Source: Fibrobacteraceae bacterium
Lineage (GTDB): Bacteria > Fibrobacterota > Fibrobacteria > Fibrobacterales > Fibrobacteraceae
Direction of reading: 5' to 3'
Assembly: GCA_023231365.1 (NCBI GenBank)
Contig: JALNVO010000201.1
Coordinates: 1-5,232, forward strand
DNA: 5,232 nucleotides
Made by a program: the position numbers and the translations under genes. Positions 1 through 5,232 of the stretch are shown piece by piece. How positions within the stretch are numbered: the stretch's first letter is position 1; the number at the start of each line of letters is the position of its first letter. The notes beneath the pieces are model-generated. The model was not told the DNA's origin. It ran no database searches and saw only the letters and a list, made by a program, of their open reading frames with translations.

Positions 1-141
1 CTTCTCGGTGGAATCATCGCAGAACATTTGAGCTATGGAGCAATTTTCGCCATCAGTGCATTTGTCGTATTCATCGGAGCAGGCGTATTCTACTTTTTCG
101 CCGCACCTCACTACAATGCACATAAATTAGAAAACGCCTAG
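1..141 (+). CDS. Probable MFS transporter, C-terminal fragment
   Basis: Frame 1 is open from the left edge to a TAG stop and gives the last 46 residues of a protein that starts outside the window. The fragment begins LLGGIIAEHLSYGAIFAISA, continues as a hydrophobic stretch (about residues 13-35, rich in F, V, I, G and A) and ends in a short polar tail (HYNAHKLENA). A 'GG-IIAEHLSYG-aIFaisA' entry into a last membrane helix followed by a short cytoplasmic tail is typical of the twelfth helix of Major Facilitator Superfamily carriers; that family call is inference from a short fragment. Substrate and direction of transport cannot be told. Another polytopic inner-membrane protein remains possible. 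The stop lies 33 bases before the capA-like gene on the same strand, so read-through into that gene is possible, although that gene seems to have its own promoter box. Confidence 0.6.
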   Translation, partial: LLGGIIAEHLSYGAIFAISAFVVFIGAGVFYFFAAPHYNAHKLENA

Positions 142-154
142 AAAACTTCACAAG

Positions 155-174
155 AAATTTTCTAAACTAGGAAA
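155..174 (+). promoter_or_regulatory. Candidate promoter box (TTCTA) and weak RBS of the CapA-family gene
   Basis: TTCTA occupies 160-164, exactly -15 to -11 from the ATG at 175. The same box at the same distance precedes greB and the ABC ATPase gene. If it is the core of a -10 element, transcription would start only a few bases before the ATG. AGG at 169-171 is the only Shine-Dalgarno-like sequence and sits just three bases from the ATG, too close for a normal RBS. TAGAAAA (139-145) and TTTTCTA (158-164) form a 7-bp inverted repeat around it, AT-rich and possibly fortuitous. No recognisable -35 box is seen. Confidence 0.35.
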
Positions 175-1239
175 ATGCAACCATCCTCAAAAGCAATTCT
201 CCTTTGTCTTTTTTTAGGTACCGCATCCGCCTTTGCCGAAACCCGCACACTCTCCCTGTTTTTTGCAGGCGATTTAATGCAGCACGAAGGCCAGCTCAAC
301 ACAGCTCTCCAAAAAGACGGAACTTACGACTATGCAGATAATTTCAAGTACATGAAACCCGCCATAGAAACCGCAGACCTAGCCATCGTCAACTTTGAAG
401 TCACCCTGGGCGGCAAACCCTACACGGGCTACCCCGCCTTCAGCGCACCCGACGCATACTTTTACGCAACCAAAGAAGCCGGATTCGACATCTACCTCAC
501 CGCGAACAATCATTGCCTCGACCGCGGAAGGAACGGCCTCATCCGCACAATCCACGTCATGGATTCCCTCGGCGTACCGCATCTCGGCACTTACACCGAT
601 ACAAGCGACCGCGCCACCCGATATCCCCTTCTCGTACAAAAGAACGGATTCAAGATCGCGCTTTTGAATTACACCTACGGCACCAATGGAATTGAAACAC
701 CCGCACCGACAATCGTCAACCGCATCGACACCTTACAAATTAAGCAAGATATTGTCAAAGCGCAAGGAATGAATCCGGACGCCATCATCGCCAACATGCA
801 CTGGGGCATTGAATACCAAATTAAAGAAAACGCAGAGCAAGACTCGCTTGCCGCATTTTTGCTCCGCAATGGAGTTGCGCACGTCATCGGCTCGCACCCG
901 CATGTCCTCCAGCCGATGAAAATAGTCATGGACTCGCTCGACGAAGCGCACATCGTTGTCTATTCACTGGGAAATCTCATATCCAACATGAAAAAGCGCT
1001 ACACCGACGGCGGAATCTCGGTACTCCTCACGCTCGAAAAAAGTGACACGGACAAAAAAGTGCACGTCAAAAGCACAAGTTACACACTCTGGTGGGTGCT
1101 CCGCCCGGAATTCACCGGGAAGAATTTTGAAATCATCCCCGCAACGCTCGATTCCATTCCCGAAGCCGCAAAAGTGAACCGCGAGATATTCCTGAACGAC
1201 GCCCGCGAAATTCTCAAAGGCGATATCCCCGAAAAATAA
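175..1239 (+). CDS. Exported CapA-family (poly-gamma-glutamate type) metallophosphoesterase-like protein
   Basis: A 354-residue protein with a cleavable signal peptide: MQPSSK, a hydrophobic core at about residues 7-19, and an AFA|E cleavage site after residue 21. There is no lipobox cysteine, so it should be soluble in the periplasm or secreted. The CapA (PGA_cap, calcineurin-like) motifs appear in order: AGD at 31-33, NFE at 73-75, TANNHCLDRG at 109-118, HWG at 209-211, GSHPHVLQP at 239-247 and YSLGNL at 263-268. The Asp, Asn and His residues in these match the family's metal-binding positions. In Bacillus, CapA helps make and export poly-gamma-glutamate capsule, but no capB, capC or capE partner is visible, and many stand-alone homologues have no known substrate. 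A role in envelope or polymer hydrolysis is inference. It lies 33 bases after the transporter fragment and convergent with the ABC permease. The start is fixed by the signal peptide. Confidence 0.9.
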   Translation: MQPSSKAILLCLFLGTASAFAETRTLSLFFAGDLMQHEGQLNTALQKDGTYDYADNFKYMKPAIETADLAIVNFEVTLGGKPYTGYPAFSAPDAYFYATKEAGFDIYLTANNHCLDRGRNGLIRTIHVMDSLGVPHLGTYTDTSDRATRYPLLVQKNGFKIALLNYTYGTNGIETPAPTIVNRIDTLQIKQDIVKAQGMNPDAIIANMHWGIEYQIKENAEQDSLAAFLLRNGVAHVIGSHPHVLQPMKIVMDSLDEAHIVVYSLGNLISNMKKRYTDGGISVLLTLEKSDTDKKVHVKSTSYTLWWVLRPEFTGKNFEIIPATLDSIPEAAKVNREIFLNDAREILKGDIPEK

Positions 1240-1247
1240 TGGCCGCA

Positions 1248-1263
1248 TCCGCCTTCCGGCGGA
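1248..1263 (+). terminator. Small GC-rich hairpin after the CapA-family gene, possible terminator
   Basis: TCCGCC (1248-1253), loop TTCC, GGCGGA (1258-1263): a perfect 6-bp stem with a 4-base loop, starting 9 bases after the stop codon. No T-tract follows, so it does not qualify as a standard intrinsic terminator. It could stabilise the mRNA 3' end or form part of a larger structure with the next stem-loop. Confidence 0.3.
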
Positions 1264-1273
1264 CCAGGCTATA

Positions 1274-1329
1274 TTGCAGGGCAGTCCGTGGCGGCGAGCT
1301 AAAGCTACCGCCCCGCACGGCTCCTGCAA
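1274..1329. repeat. Imperfect 56-base stem-loop in the convergent intergenic region
   Basis: Nested inverted repeats fold this stretch into one long hairpin. TTGCAGG (1274-1280) pairs with CCTGCAA (1323-1329), CCGT (1286-1289) with ACGG (1317-1320), GGCGG (1290-1294) with CCGCC (1308-1312), and AGC (1297-1299) with GCT (1304-1306) around a TAAA loop. Small bulges separate the blocks (GCAGT against CT; CCGC at 1313-1316). It is clearly more GC-rich than the surrounding sequence and lies between two gene ends. No T-run follows on either strand. It could be a bidirectional mRNA 3'-end structure, or a copy of a dispersed palindromic repeat (REP-like) of this genome; only one copy is in the window, so this cannot be decided here. 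Confidence 0.45.
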
Positions 1330-1414
1330 CCGAGCCTTTGCCAACCGTACATAAATTCAAAAGAAACAAAGTCTCGGCACGTCCGTGTCACTATCCTTTG
1401 CGGAAACCGGACAA

Positions 1415-2074
1415 TTACATCTGTCTAAAGCGCTTTAACGCGATCAGGGACGCTGCTACAAAAAAGAGCGCAACCGCAGCAATCAACACCAGCGGAGCAT
1501 ACGGATAAGCAAAATAATATCCCGAAAATTTTTCAGAGACAATGAGCAGAACAAAAACAGAAACCAGCGCGGATTGATTCGCCGCACGTGCCGTATTTAC
1601 ATATAAAGAAACAAGCAGGGAAAAGCCCGAGATAAAAACTGAAAAAGCGAAACCCGCCACCACAGACATCCACCACACGTCAAACGAAGCGTTCCCAAAG
1701 GCTAGCGCATAAGCCGATTCTCCGAACAAAATGAAAACAAACGGAATGGGAATTACCGCAAGAAGCTTCCCAAAGAAAATTTCCGCAGGTTTTACGGGCA
1801 ACAGCAATAACAATTCCAAAGATCCGCGTTCCCGCTCGCCGGCAAAGCTATCCGATGCAAGCGGAACCCCCATCGGACTTATCAAAAGCGCACAAAAAAG
1901 CATCAATTGCCGCACAACATAAGGATCATCCACGCCCGAAAGGAACAGGAACTCCGAAAGGCAAAGAAGCAAGGGCGGGAAGAGAAAGGGCACGAGGAAC
2001 TTCGGTTCTCGAAGCACCTGGCGAATTTCATGCCGGGCAATCTGCAAAATGGGGCTTTCAGTCATTTTCCGCAT
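1415..2074 (-). CDS. ABC-2 type transporter permease subunit
   Basis: Encodes about 219 residues with six likely membrane helices (roughly 26-46, 55-73, 101-117, 134-158, 166-180 and 192-212). The cytoplasmic stretch at 75-96 (DSFAGERERGSLELLLLLP) is the typical 'aGEkErGslE-LL-lPv' segment of ABC-2 exporter permeases of the NatB/NosY kind, which couples to the ATPase. The ATPase gene is immediately upstream on the same strand, and its stop (2058-2060) lies inside this gene, so the two are co-translated parts of one inner-membrane exporter. Substrate unknown. I chose ATG at 2074 because AGGTG lies nine bases upstream. A GTG at 2086 (four more residues) and an ATG at 2065 (three fewer) are also possible. 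The gene ends LKRFRQM, a positively charged cytoplasmic tail, and is convergent with the CapA-family gene. Confidence 0.87.
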   Translation of the reverse strand: MRKMTESPILQIARHEIRQVLREPKFLVPFLFPPLLLCLSEFLFLSGVDDPYVVRQLMLFCALLISPMGVPLASDSFAGERERGSLELLLLLPVKPAEIFFGKLLAVIPIPFVFILFGESAYALAFGNASFDVWWMSVVAGFAFSVFISGFSLLVSLYVNTARAANQSALVSVFVLLIVSEKFSGYYFAYPYAPLVLIAAVALFFVAASLIALKRFRQM

Positions 2075-2915
2075 TTTCCACGACACCTTTGTAAACTCTT
2101 TCCAGAAGCAGTTTCGATTTTTCCACGCCGAGAACCTCTAGAGAAATTCCTGCGGCGTTCAAAGCATTCTGAATTGCAGCAGCATCTACAGGCTTTCCGT
2201 TCATCTCCTCTTTCATTTTCAAGCGCACAATCATTTCATTTATTTGCAATGAATCCATCCGCCCCGCCTTCTGCAATTTTCCCTTGGAAATAATCGCAAA
2301 AGAATCCGCATACTTGTCCATCTCGGAAAGGATATGCGAAGAAATGAGAAGAGTCCCGCCAGTTTCCTTTTTCCAATCGCCTAAAAGCGACCAGACTGCA
2401 CTGCGGGAACCGGGATCGAGATTTGCCACGGGCTCATCTAGCAGAAGAACTTGCGGACGGTGAAGCAAAGCGCGGATCACCTGCACTTTCTGCTTCGTAC
2501 CCTGCGAAAGCGCGCCCAAACGGATTGAAACATCGGAAATTTCCAAAGCTTTTGCCAAAGAGCGGATCCGTTCGCGAGTATCCTTCAAAGCATAAAAGCC
2601 AGCAAAGAAGCTCAGATATTCTTCAATCGAAAGCTTGGGGTAAATGCCCGGATTTTCCAAAAGGATTCCGCACGTTGCAAGGTTTAAAGAACCATCCGCA
2701 TTCCGCAAATTTTCTGCAATCCTAATTTGCCCGTGAGTTGCAGGAAGCCGCCCGCAAAGGAGCCGCAAAAGGGTCGTTTTCCCCGCTCCGTTCGGCCCGA
2801 GCAGGGCAAAAGCATCGCCCTTATCCACTTTAAAAGAAACAGAATCCAACGCAGCAGCCGAAGTTCTCGGATACGCAAAGGAAAGATTCTCAAATTCAAA
2901 GACAGAAGAGCCCAC
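2058..2915 (-). CDS. ABC transporter ATP-binding protein
   Basis: A 285-residue ATPase that powers the adjacent permease. All nucleotide-binding motifs are present: Walker A GPNGAGKTT at 40-48, a Q-loop region at 84-93 (ILLENPGIYP) with Glu in the usual Gln position as in many ABC-2 ATPases, signature LSQGTKQK at 136-143 (a variant of LSGGQ), Walker B VLLLDEP at 156-162, D-loop NLDP at 165-168 and switch His194 in ISSH. About 75 residues follow the core, an accessory C-terminus usual in NatA-like subunits. The start is GTG: an in-frame TGA lies six bases upstream, and FEFENLSFAYP, the usual first strand of an ABC domain, begins at residue 6. One ATPase plus one permease suggests a homodimeric exporter; sodium, drug, peptide or lipid export are all possible. 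It is divergent from greB across 32 bases and probably driven by the palindromic promoter there. Confidence 0.93.
   Translation of the reverse strand: MGSSVFEFENLSFAYPRTSAAALDSVSFKVDKGDAFALLGPNGAGKTTLLRLLCGRLPATHGQIRIAENLRNADGSLNLATCGILLENPGIYPKLSIEEYLSFFAGFYALKDTRERIRSLAKALEISDVSIRLGALSQGTKQKVQVIRALLHRPQVLLLDEPVANLDPGSRSAVWSLLGDWKKETGGTLLISSHILSEMDKYADSFAIISKGKLQKAGRMDSLQINEMIVRLKMKEEMNGKPVDAAAIQNALNAAGISLEVLGVEKSKLLLERVYKGVVENAEND
2063..2079 (-). promoter_or_regulatory. Tandem GGAAAATG start sites at the ATPase/permease overlap
   Basis: On the minus strand GGAAAATG occurs twice with a 9-base period (plus-strand 2072-2079 and 2063-2070). The two ATGs (2074 and 2065) are in the same frame and both open the permease gene, while the ATPase gene ends at 2058. 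Either could be the start re-initiated by ribosomes finishing the ATPase. AGGTG nine bases before the first ATG favours 2074. Confidence 0.4.
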
Positions 2916-2917
2916 CT

Positions 2918-2945
2918 TTCAATAGTAGAAAATTCTACTTTTGAA
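2918..2945. promoter_or_regulatory. 28-base palindrome forming back-to-back promoters of greB and the ABC operon
   Basis: Two 13-base arms (TTCAATAGTAGAA at 2918-2930 and TTCTACTTTTGAA at 2933-2945) are reverse complements apart from one position, separated by AA. They fill 28 of the 32 bases between the GTG of the ABC ATPase gene (2915, minus) and the ATG of greB (2948, plus). In both directions the arm presents TTCTAC with TTCTA at exactly -15 to -11 from the start codon, as also seen before the CapA-family gene. I read these as two overlapping -10-like elements facing opposite ways, giving mRNAs with almost no leader. On the minus strand TTGCAT lies 17 bases before TTCTAC and is a poor -35 candidate; none is seen for greB. 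Alternatively, the palindrome is an operator for a dimeric regulator. No normal RBS is visible for greB. Confidence 0.5.
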
Positions 2946-2947
2946 TT

Positions 2948-3418
2948 ATGCAACAGCCTATATCAAAAGAGGGCTTCCAAAAACTTAAAGAAGAATGGGA
3001 GCACCTCAAATTCGTCGAACGACCCGAAATGCAGCGCCAAGTGGGTGCCGCTGCTGCTGAAGGCGACCGCTCTGAAAACGCAGCCTACACTTACGGTAAG
3101 ATGCGGCTCCGGGACATCGACCGACGCCTCCGGGAACTCGACAAAATCCTCGACCAAGCTAAAGTCATTGAACTCGCCATACCCAAAGATGGATCCATCC
3201 GCTTTGGTGCGACGGTCACCCTCGAAGAAGAAACGACGAAAAAACAAAAGACTTATACGCTTGTGGGCGTACAGGAAATCGATCCTTTACAAGGTAAAAT
3301 CAGCATCAGCTCCCCCGTAGGCAAAGCTCTTCTCGGCAAGTACAAAGGCGAAAGCGTAGCGATAACAATTCCAAAGGGAACCTTCAACTATACCGTTCTC
3401 GAAATTCTATACAAATGA
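2948..3418 (+). CDS. greB: GreB-type transcription elongation factor
   Basis: A 156-residue protein, the usual length of GreA and GreB (about 158). Gre factors insert a coiled coil into the RNA polymerase secondary channel and trigger cleavage of backtracked RNA, rescuing stalled complexes. The N-terminal coiled coil spans about 6-76 and carries the acidic tip EGDRSENA at 38-45; Asp40 and Glu43 match the catalytic pair. The segment after the tip (YTYGKMRLRDIDRRLREL, 47-64) matches GreB (YxYxKxRLREIDRR) better than GreA. The FKBP-like C-terminal domain covers about 85-156, with ISISSPVGKALLGK at 118-131. The start is an ATG in a context without Shine-Dalgarno, just after the palindromic promoter. 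The TGA stop overlaps the tatD start as ATGA, so the two genes are translationally coupled. The GreB rather than GreA assignment rests on motif memory; membership of the Gre family is firm. Confidence 0.93.
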   Translation: MQQPISKEGFQKLKEEWEHLKFVERPEMQRQVGAAAAEGDRSENAAYTYGKMRLRDIDRRLRELDKILDQAKVIELAIPKDGSIRFGATVTLEEETTKKQKTYTLVGVQEIDPLQGKISISSPVGKALLGKYKGESVAITIPKGTFNYTVLEILYK

Positions 3419-4194
3419 TGCCGTTTATCGATACGCACTGCCACATGGACACCTACGCAGAAAAGTCAGGCGAGGCTTTTGAATCCTGGTGGGCAAACGT
3501 GCTTCCCCACCCAGAAGCTATCGTACAAGTCGCCTGCGAAATAGAGAACTTCGAATACGCACAAAATCTGACCGGCCGGTACAAGGAAGTCTATGCAGCA
3601 TACGGCATTCACCCGGAAGTCGCCGTCTCGTACTGCGAAGCCGTTGAAGAAAAACTCAAAAAGGCACTCGCCCATCCGAAAGCGGTGGCCCTCGGTGAAA
3701 TCGGGCTGGACTATCATTACGAAGGCGCCACGCACCAGAAACAGATGGAAGTTTTTGCCCGGCAGCTAGATTTGGGAATAGCGCTGAAGAAGCCCATAGT
3801 CCTCCACCTGCGCGAAGCTGACGACGATGCGCTCCAAGTACTCTCTCAGGCAAAAATCGGTAAAGTCAAAATTCACGTGCACAGCTTTAGTGCAAATCCG
3901 GATTTTGCCGAAAAACTGCTGTCACTCCCCTCTCACACATTCATCGGATTCACAGGCATCGTCACTTTTAAAAACGCACAGAACGTGCGGGACAGCGCAA
4001 GCATCGTCCCTCTCGACCGTCTTCTGCTCGAAACGGACGCCCCCTACCTTGCACCGGTGCCCTTCCGAGGAAAGCCATCCCATGCGGGAATGATCCCCAA
4101 AATCGCAGAAACACTTGCTCAAGTCAAAGGAGTTACCCTAGACTCCTTGATGCTCGCCGCACGGCAAAACACAAAAATCTGTTACGGAATATAA
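3415..4194 (+). CDS. tatD: TatD family metal-dependent hydrolase (DNase)
   Basis: A 259-residue TIM-barrel amidohydrolase, of usual family length (about 255-265). TatD proteins are cytoplasmic, two-metal nucleases with 3'-5' exonuclease activity reported for several members, tied to DNA repair and turnover. Metal ligands are all present: DTHCH at 6-10 (His8, His10), Glu95 in GEIGLDY (94-100), His131 in VLHLREA, His156 in HVHSFSA and Asp208 in LETDAP. GIHPE at 64-68 and the ending NTKICYG (a variant of the usual 'NT-rlF') fit too. Codons 1 and 2 are both ATG; I kept the first because it makes the ATGA overlap with greB. No RBS is visible, so translation probably depends on coupling to greB. 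The 3' end overlaps the convergent GGDEF-EAL gene by 13 bases. The exact paralogue (TatD, YcfH or YjjV type) cannot be settled from the sequence alone. Confidence 0.93.
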   Translation: MMPFIDTHCHMDTYAEKSGEAFESWWANVLPHPEAIVQVACEIENFEYAQNLTGRYKEVYAAYGIHPEVAVSYCEAVEEKLKKALAHPKAVALGEIGLDYHYEGATHQKQMEVFARQLDLGIALKKPIVLHLREADDDALQVLSQAKIGKVKIHVHSFSANPDFAEKLLSLPSHTFIGFTGIVTFKNAQNVRDSASIVPLDRLLLETDAPYLAPVPFRGKPSHAGMIPKIAETLAQVKGVTLDSLMLAARQNTKICYGI

Positions 4195-5232
4195 GAACTC
4201 GCTCTATTGGGCGGTACCGCATTTTTAACAACACGGCTCTCCGCCATCGTGCGGAACGCTTCTGCCGGAGCAAGCGGCCTAGAGAAATAGAATCCTTGGA
4301 TATACTGGCATCCTTCCTTATAAAGGAAGTCCAGTTGATCCTTCCGCTCCACGCCCTCGGCAATCAAATCCAGCCCAAGGGATTTTGCCATTCCTATTAC
4401 CATCTTCACAATGGCGACATCTTCCGCATTCTTCGGAATATCCCGGACAAAGGAGCTGTCTATTTTAAGCGTGCGGATCGGATAGCGCTTCAAGTACATC
4501 AAAGACGAATAGCCCGTTCCAAAATCGTCGATGGAAATCTGGATACCCATATCGGCCAATTTTTCCATAATGCCGATAGTCTTTTCCACTTCGGACATCG
4601 CCGTGTATTCTGTCACTTCAAGTTTTAGATTATGCGGGTCCAAATGGGTTTCAAGCAGAATTCTCTGCACTTCGCTCACCATATTATCCAGAGCAAACTG
4701 TTTTGCAGAGAAGTTCACGGCACAAGTCAAATCCCGATAGCCCAAATCAACCCATTCCTTCATTTGTTTGCAAGCCATGCGCAAGATGAGTTCACCCATC
4801 GGCACAATCAAGCCCGTCTCTTCCGCCATCGGAATAAAATCCGCCGGAGAAACAATACCTCGCTCCGTATTATTCCACCGCACTAACGCTTCAAATCCCG
4901 TCACCCGGTTCCCATGGAAAATATCCACAATCGGCTGATACATCAGCATAAATTCACAGCTCTGGATAGCTTTGCGGATCTCCATTTCTAGCTTGTAGAG
5001 TTCCATCGCCTTTTCTCGCATTCCCGAAGCGAAGAACTGAATTCCACCAATGCCGACGCGCTTTGCTTCCCGAAGCATCGTATCCGCATTCGCTAAAAGC
5101 GATTCGACGTCTTTGAACTCGCGGTTGAAAATAACCGCCATCGAAACTGTAATCAAAATTTCATGGCCATCAATGGAGAACGGCATCCGGATCTCGTCCT
5201 GCAAGCGGCGTACGATCGCCTTGACTTCCGTA
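4182..5232 (-). CDS. GGDEF-EAL cyclic-di-GMP protein, C-terminal part (start outside window)
   Basis: The minus-strand frame is open to the right edge, so the N-terminus is missing. Residues are counted from the codon at 5204, which is TTG inside the gene, not a start. The first ~60 residues are the end of a GGDEF domain (IDGHEILITVSMAV, then LLANADTMLREAKRVGIGG); its GGDEF signature lies outside the window, so cyclase activity cannot be judged. A linker helix (62-82) leads to a complete EAL phosphodiesterase domain at about 84-325. Its substrate and metal residues are intact: Glu105 (EAL), Asn164 (VNFSA), Glu196 (LEVTE), Asp226-Asp227 (IDDFGTG), Lys247 (LKID), Glu283 (AEGVE) and Gln303 (QGFYF). 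It should therefore hydrolyse c-di-GMP to pGpG. Sensor domains such as PAS or GAF, or membrane helices, may lie upstream. The stop falls inside the end of tatD. Confidence 0.93.
   Translation of the reverse strand, partial: TEVKAIVRRLQDEIRMPFSIDGHEILITVSMAVIFNREFKDVESLLANADTMLREAKRVGIGGIQFFASGMREKAMELYKLEMEIRKAIQSCEFMLMYQPIVDIFHGNRVTGFEALVRWNNTERGIVSPADFIPMAEETGLIVPMGELILRMACKQMKEWVDLGYRDLTCAVNFSAKQFALDNMVSEVQRILLETHLDPHNLKLEVTEYTAMSEVEKTIGIMEKLADMGIQISIDDFGTGYSSLMYLKRYPIRTLKIDSSFVRDIPKNAEDVAIVKMVIGMAKSLGLDLIAEGVERKDQLDFLYKEGCQYIQGFYFSRPLAPAEAFRTMAESRVVKNAVPPNRASSYIP

Noticed and set aside
379..953. Long antisense and out-of-frame open reading frames within the CapA-family gene.
   Set aside because: They are shadows of a well-supported coding region with intact family motifs and show no recognisable protein features of their own.
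1381..1412. GTCCG (1381-1385) and CGGAC (1408-1412) as a minus-strand terminator hairpin for the permease, with a T-rich minus-strand stretch beyond.
   Set aside because: The loop is 22 bases with only a 3-bp inner stem, and the T-rich stretch begins several bases beyond the stem. Too weak to annotate.
1426..1437. Perfect 12-base palindrome TAAAGCGCTTTA.
   Set aside because: It lies inside the last codons of the permease (the LKRF region), far from any start, and is explained by coding sequence plus chance.
1239..1508. An 89-codon open frame on the plus strand whose ATG overlaps the capA-like TAA stop (TAATG).
   Set aside because: It runs about 90 bases antisense into the end of the ABC permease gene, is translated largely from the stem-loop, has an irregular basic/proline-rich composition and resembles no family I know. 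The stop/start overlap alone is weak evidence.
3405..3409. TTCTA at the end of greB as a promoter box for tatD.
   Set aside because: It sits -10 to -6 from the first ATG (-13 to -9 from the second), not at the shared -15 to -11 position, and tatD is already coupled to greB by overlap.
5202..5204. TTG at 5204 as the start of the EAL protein.
   Set aside because: The frame stays open to the window edge and the upstream residues (EVKAIVRR) continue a normal GGDEF domain, so this is an internal codon of a truncated gene.

Overview
The window reads as ordinary chromosomal sequence of a Gram-negative bacterium of medium GC content. The gene set (a secreted CapA-type protein, a GreB-type factor, TatD and a GGDEF-EAL protein), the weak or absent Shine-Dalgarno sequences, and TTCTA boxes a fixed distance before start codons make me think of Fibrobacter or a relative. 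That is recall plus inference, not something the sequence proves.

Layout, left to right: (1) the last 46 codons of a probable MFS transporter (+). (2) A 354-residue exported CapA-family metallophosphoesterase-like protein (+), starting 33 bases after the transporter. (3) A 175-base or shorter gap between convergent genes, GC-rich at its left side, holding a small hairpin and a larger ~56-base imperfect stem-loop. (4) A two-gene ABC-2 exporter operon on the minus strand: ATPase first, then a six-helix permease, with the coding regions overlapping. (5) A 32-base divergent intergenic region almost filled by a 28-base palindrome, from which the ABC operon is read leftward and greB rightward. (6) greB-tatD (+), joined by an ATGA stop/start overlap. 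(7) The 3' part of a GGDEF-EAL cyclic-di-GMP protein (-), running in from the right edge and overlapping the tatD end tail to tail by 13 bases.

The genes do not form one pathway. They are an envelope or export group (MFS, CapA, ABC), a transcription-elongation and nuclease-type housekeeping pair (GreB, TatD) and a second-messenger protein. I found no mobile element, CRISPR array, tRNA or rRNA, phage gene or defence cassette, and no convincing new multi-gene system. The most notable signal is regulatory: the same TTCTA box sits at exactly -15 to -11 before three start codons, and at the divergent site the two boxes are the arms of one palindrome. This suggests overlapping, mutually exclusive promoters giving very short-leadered or leaderless mRNAs.
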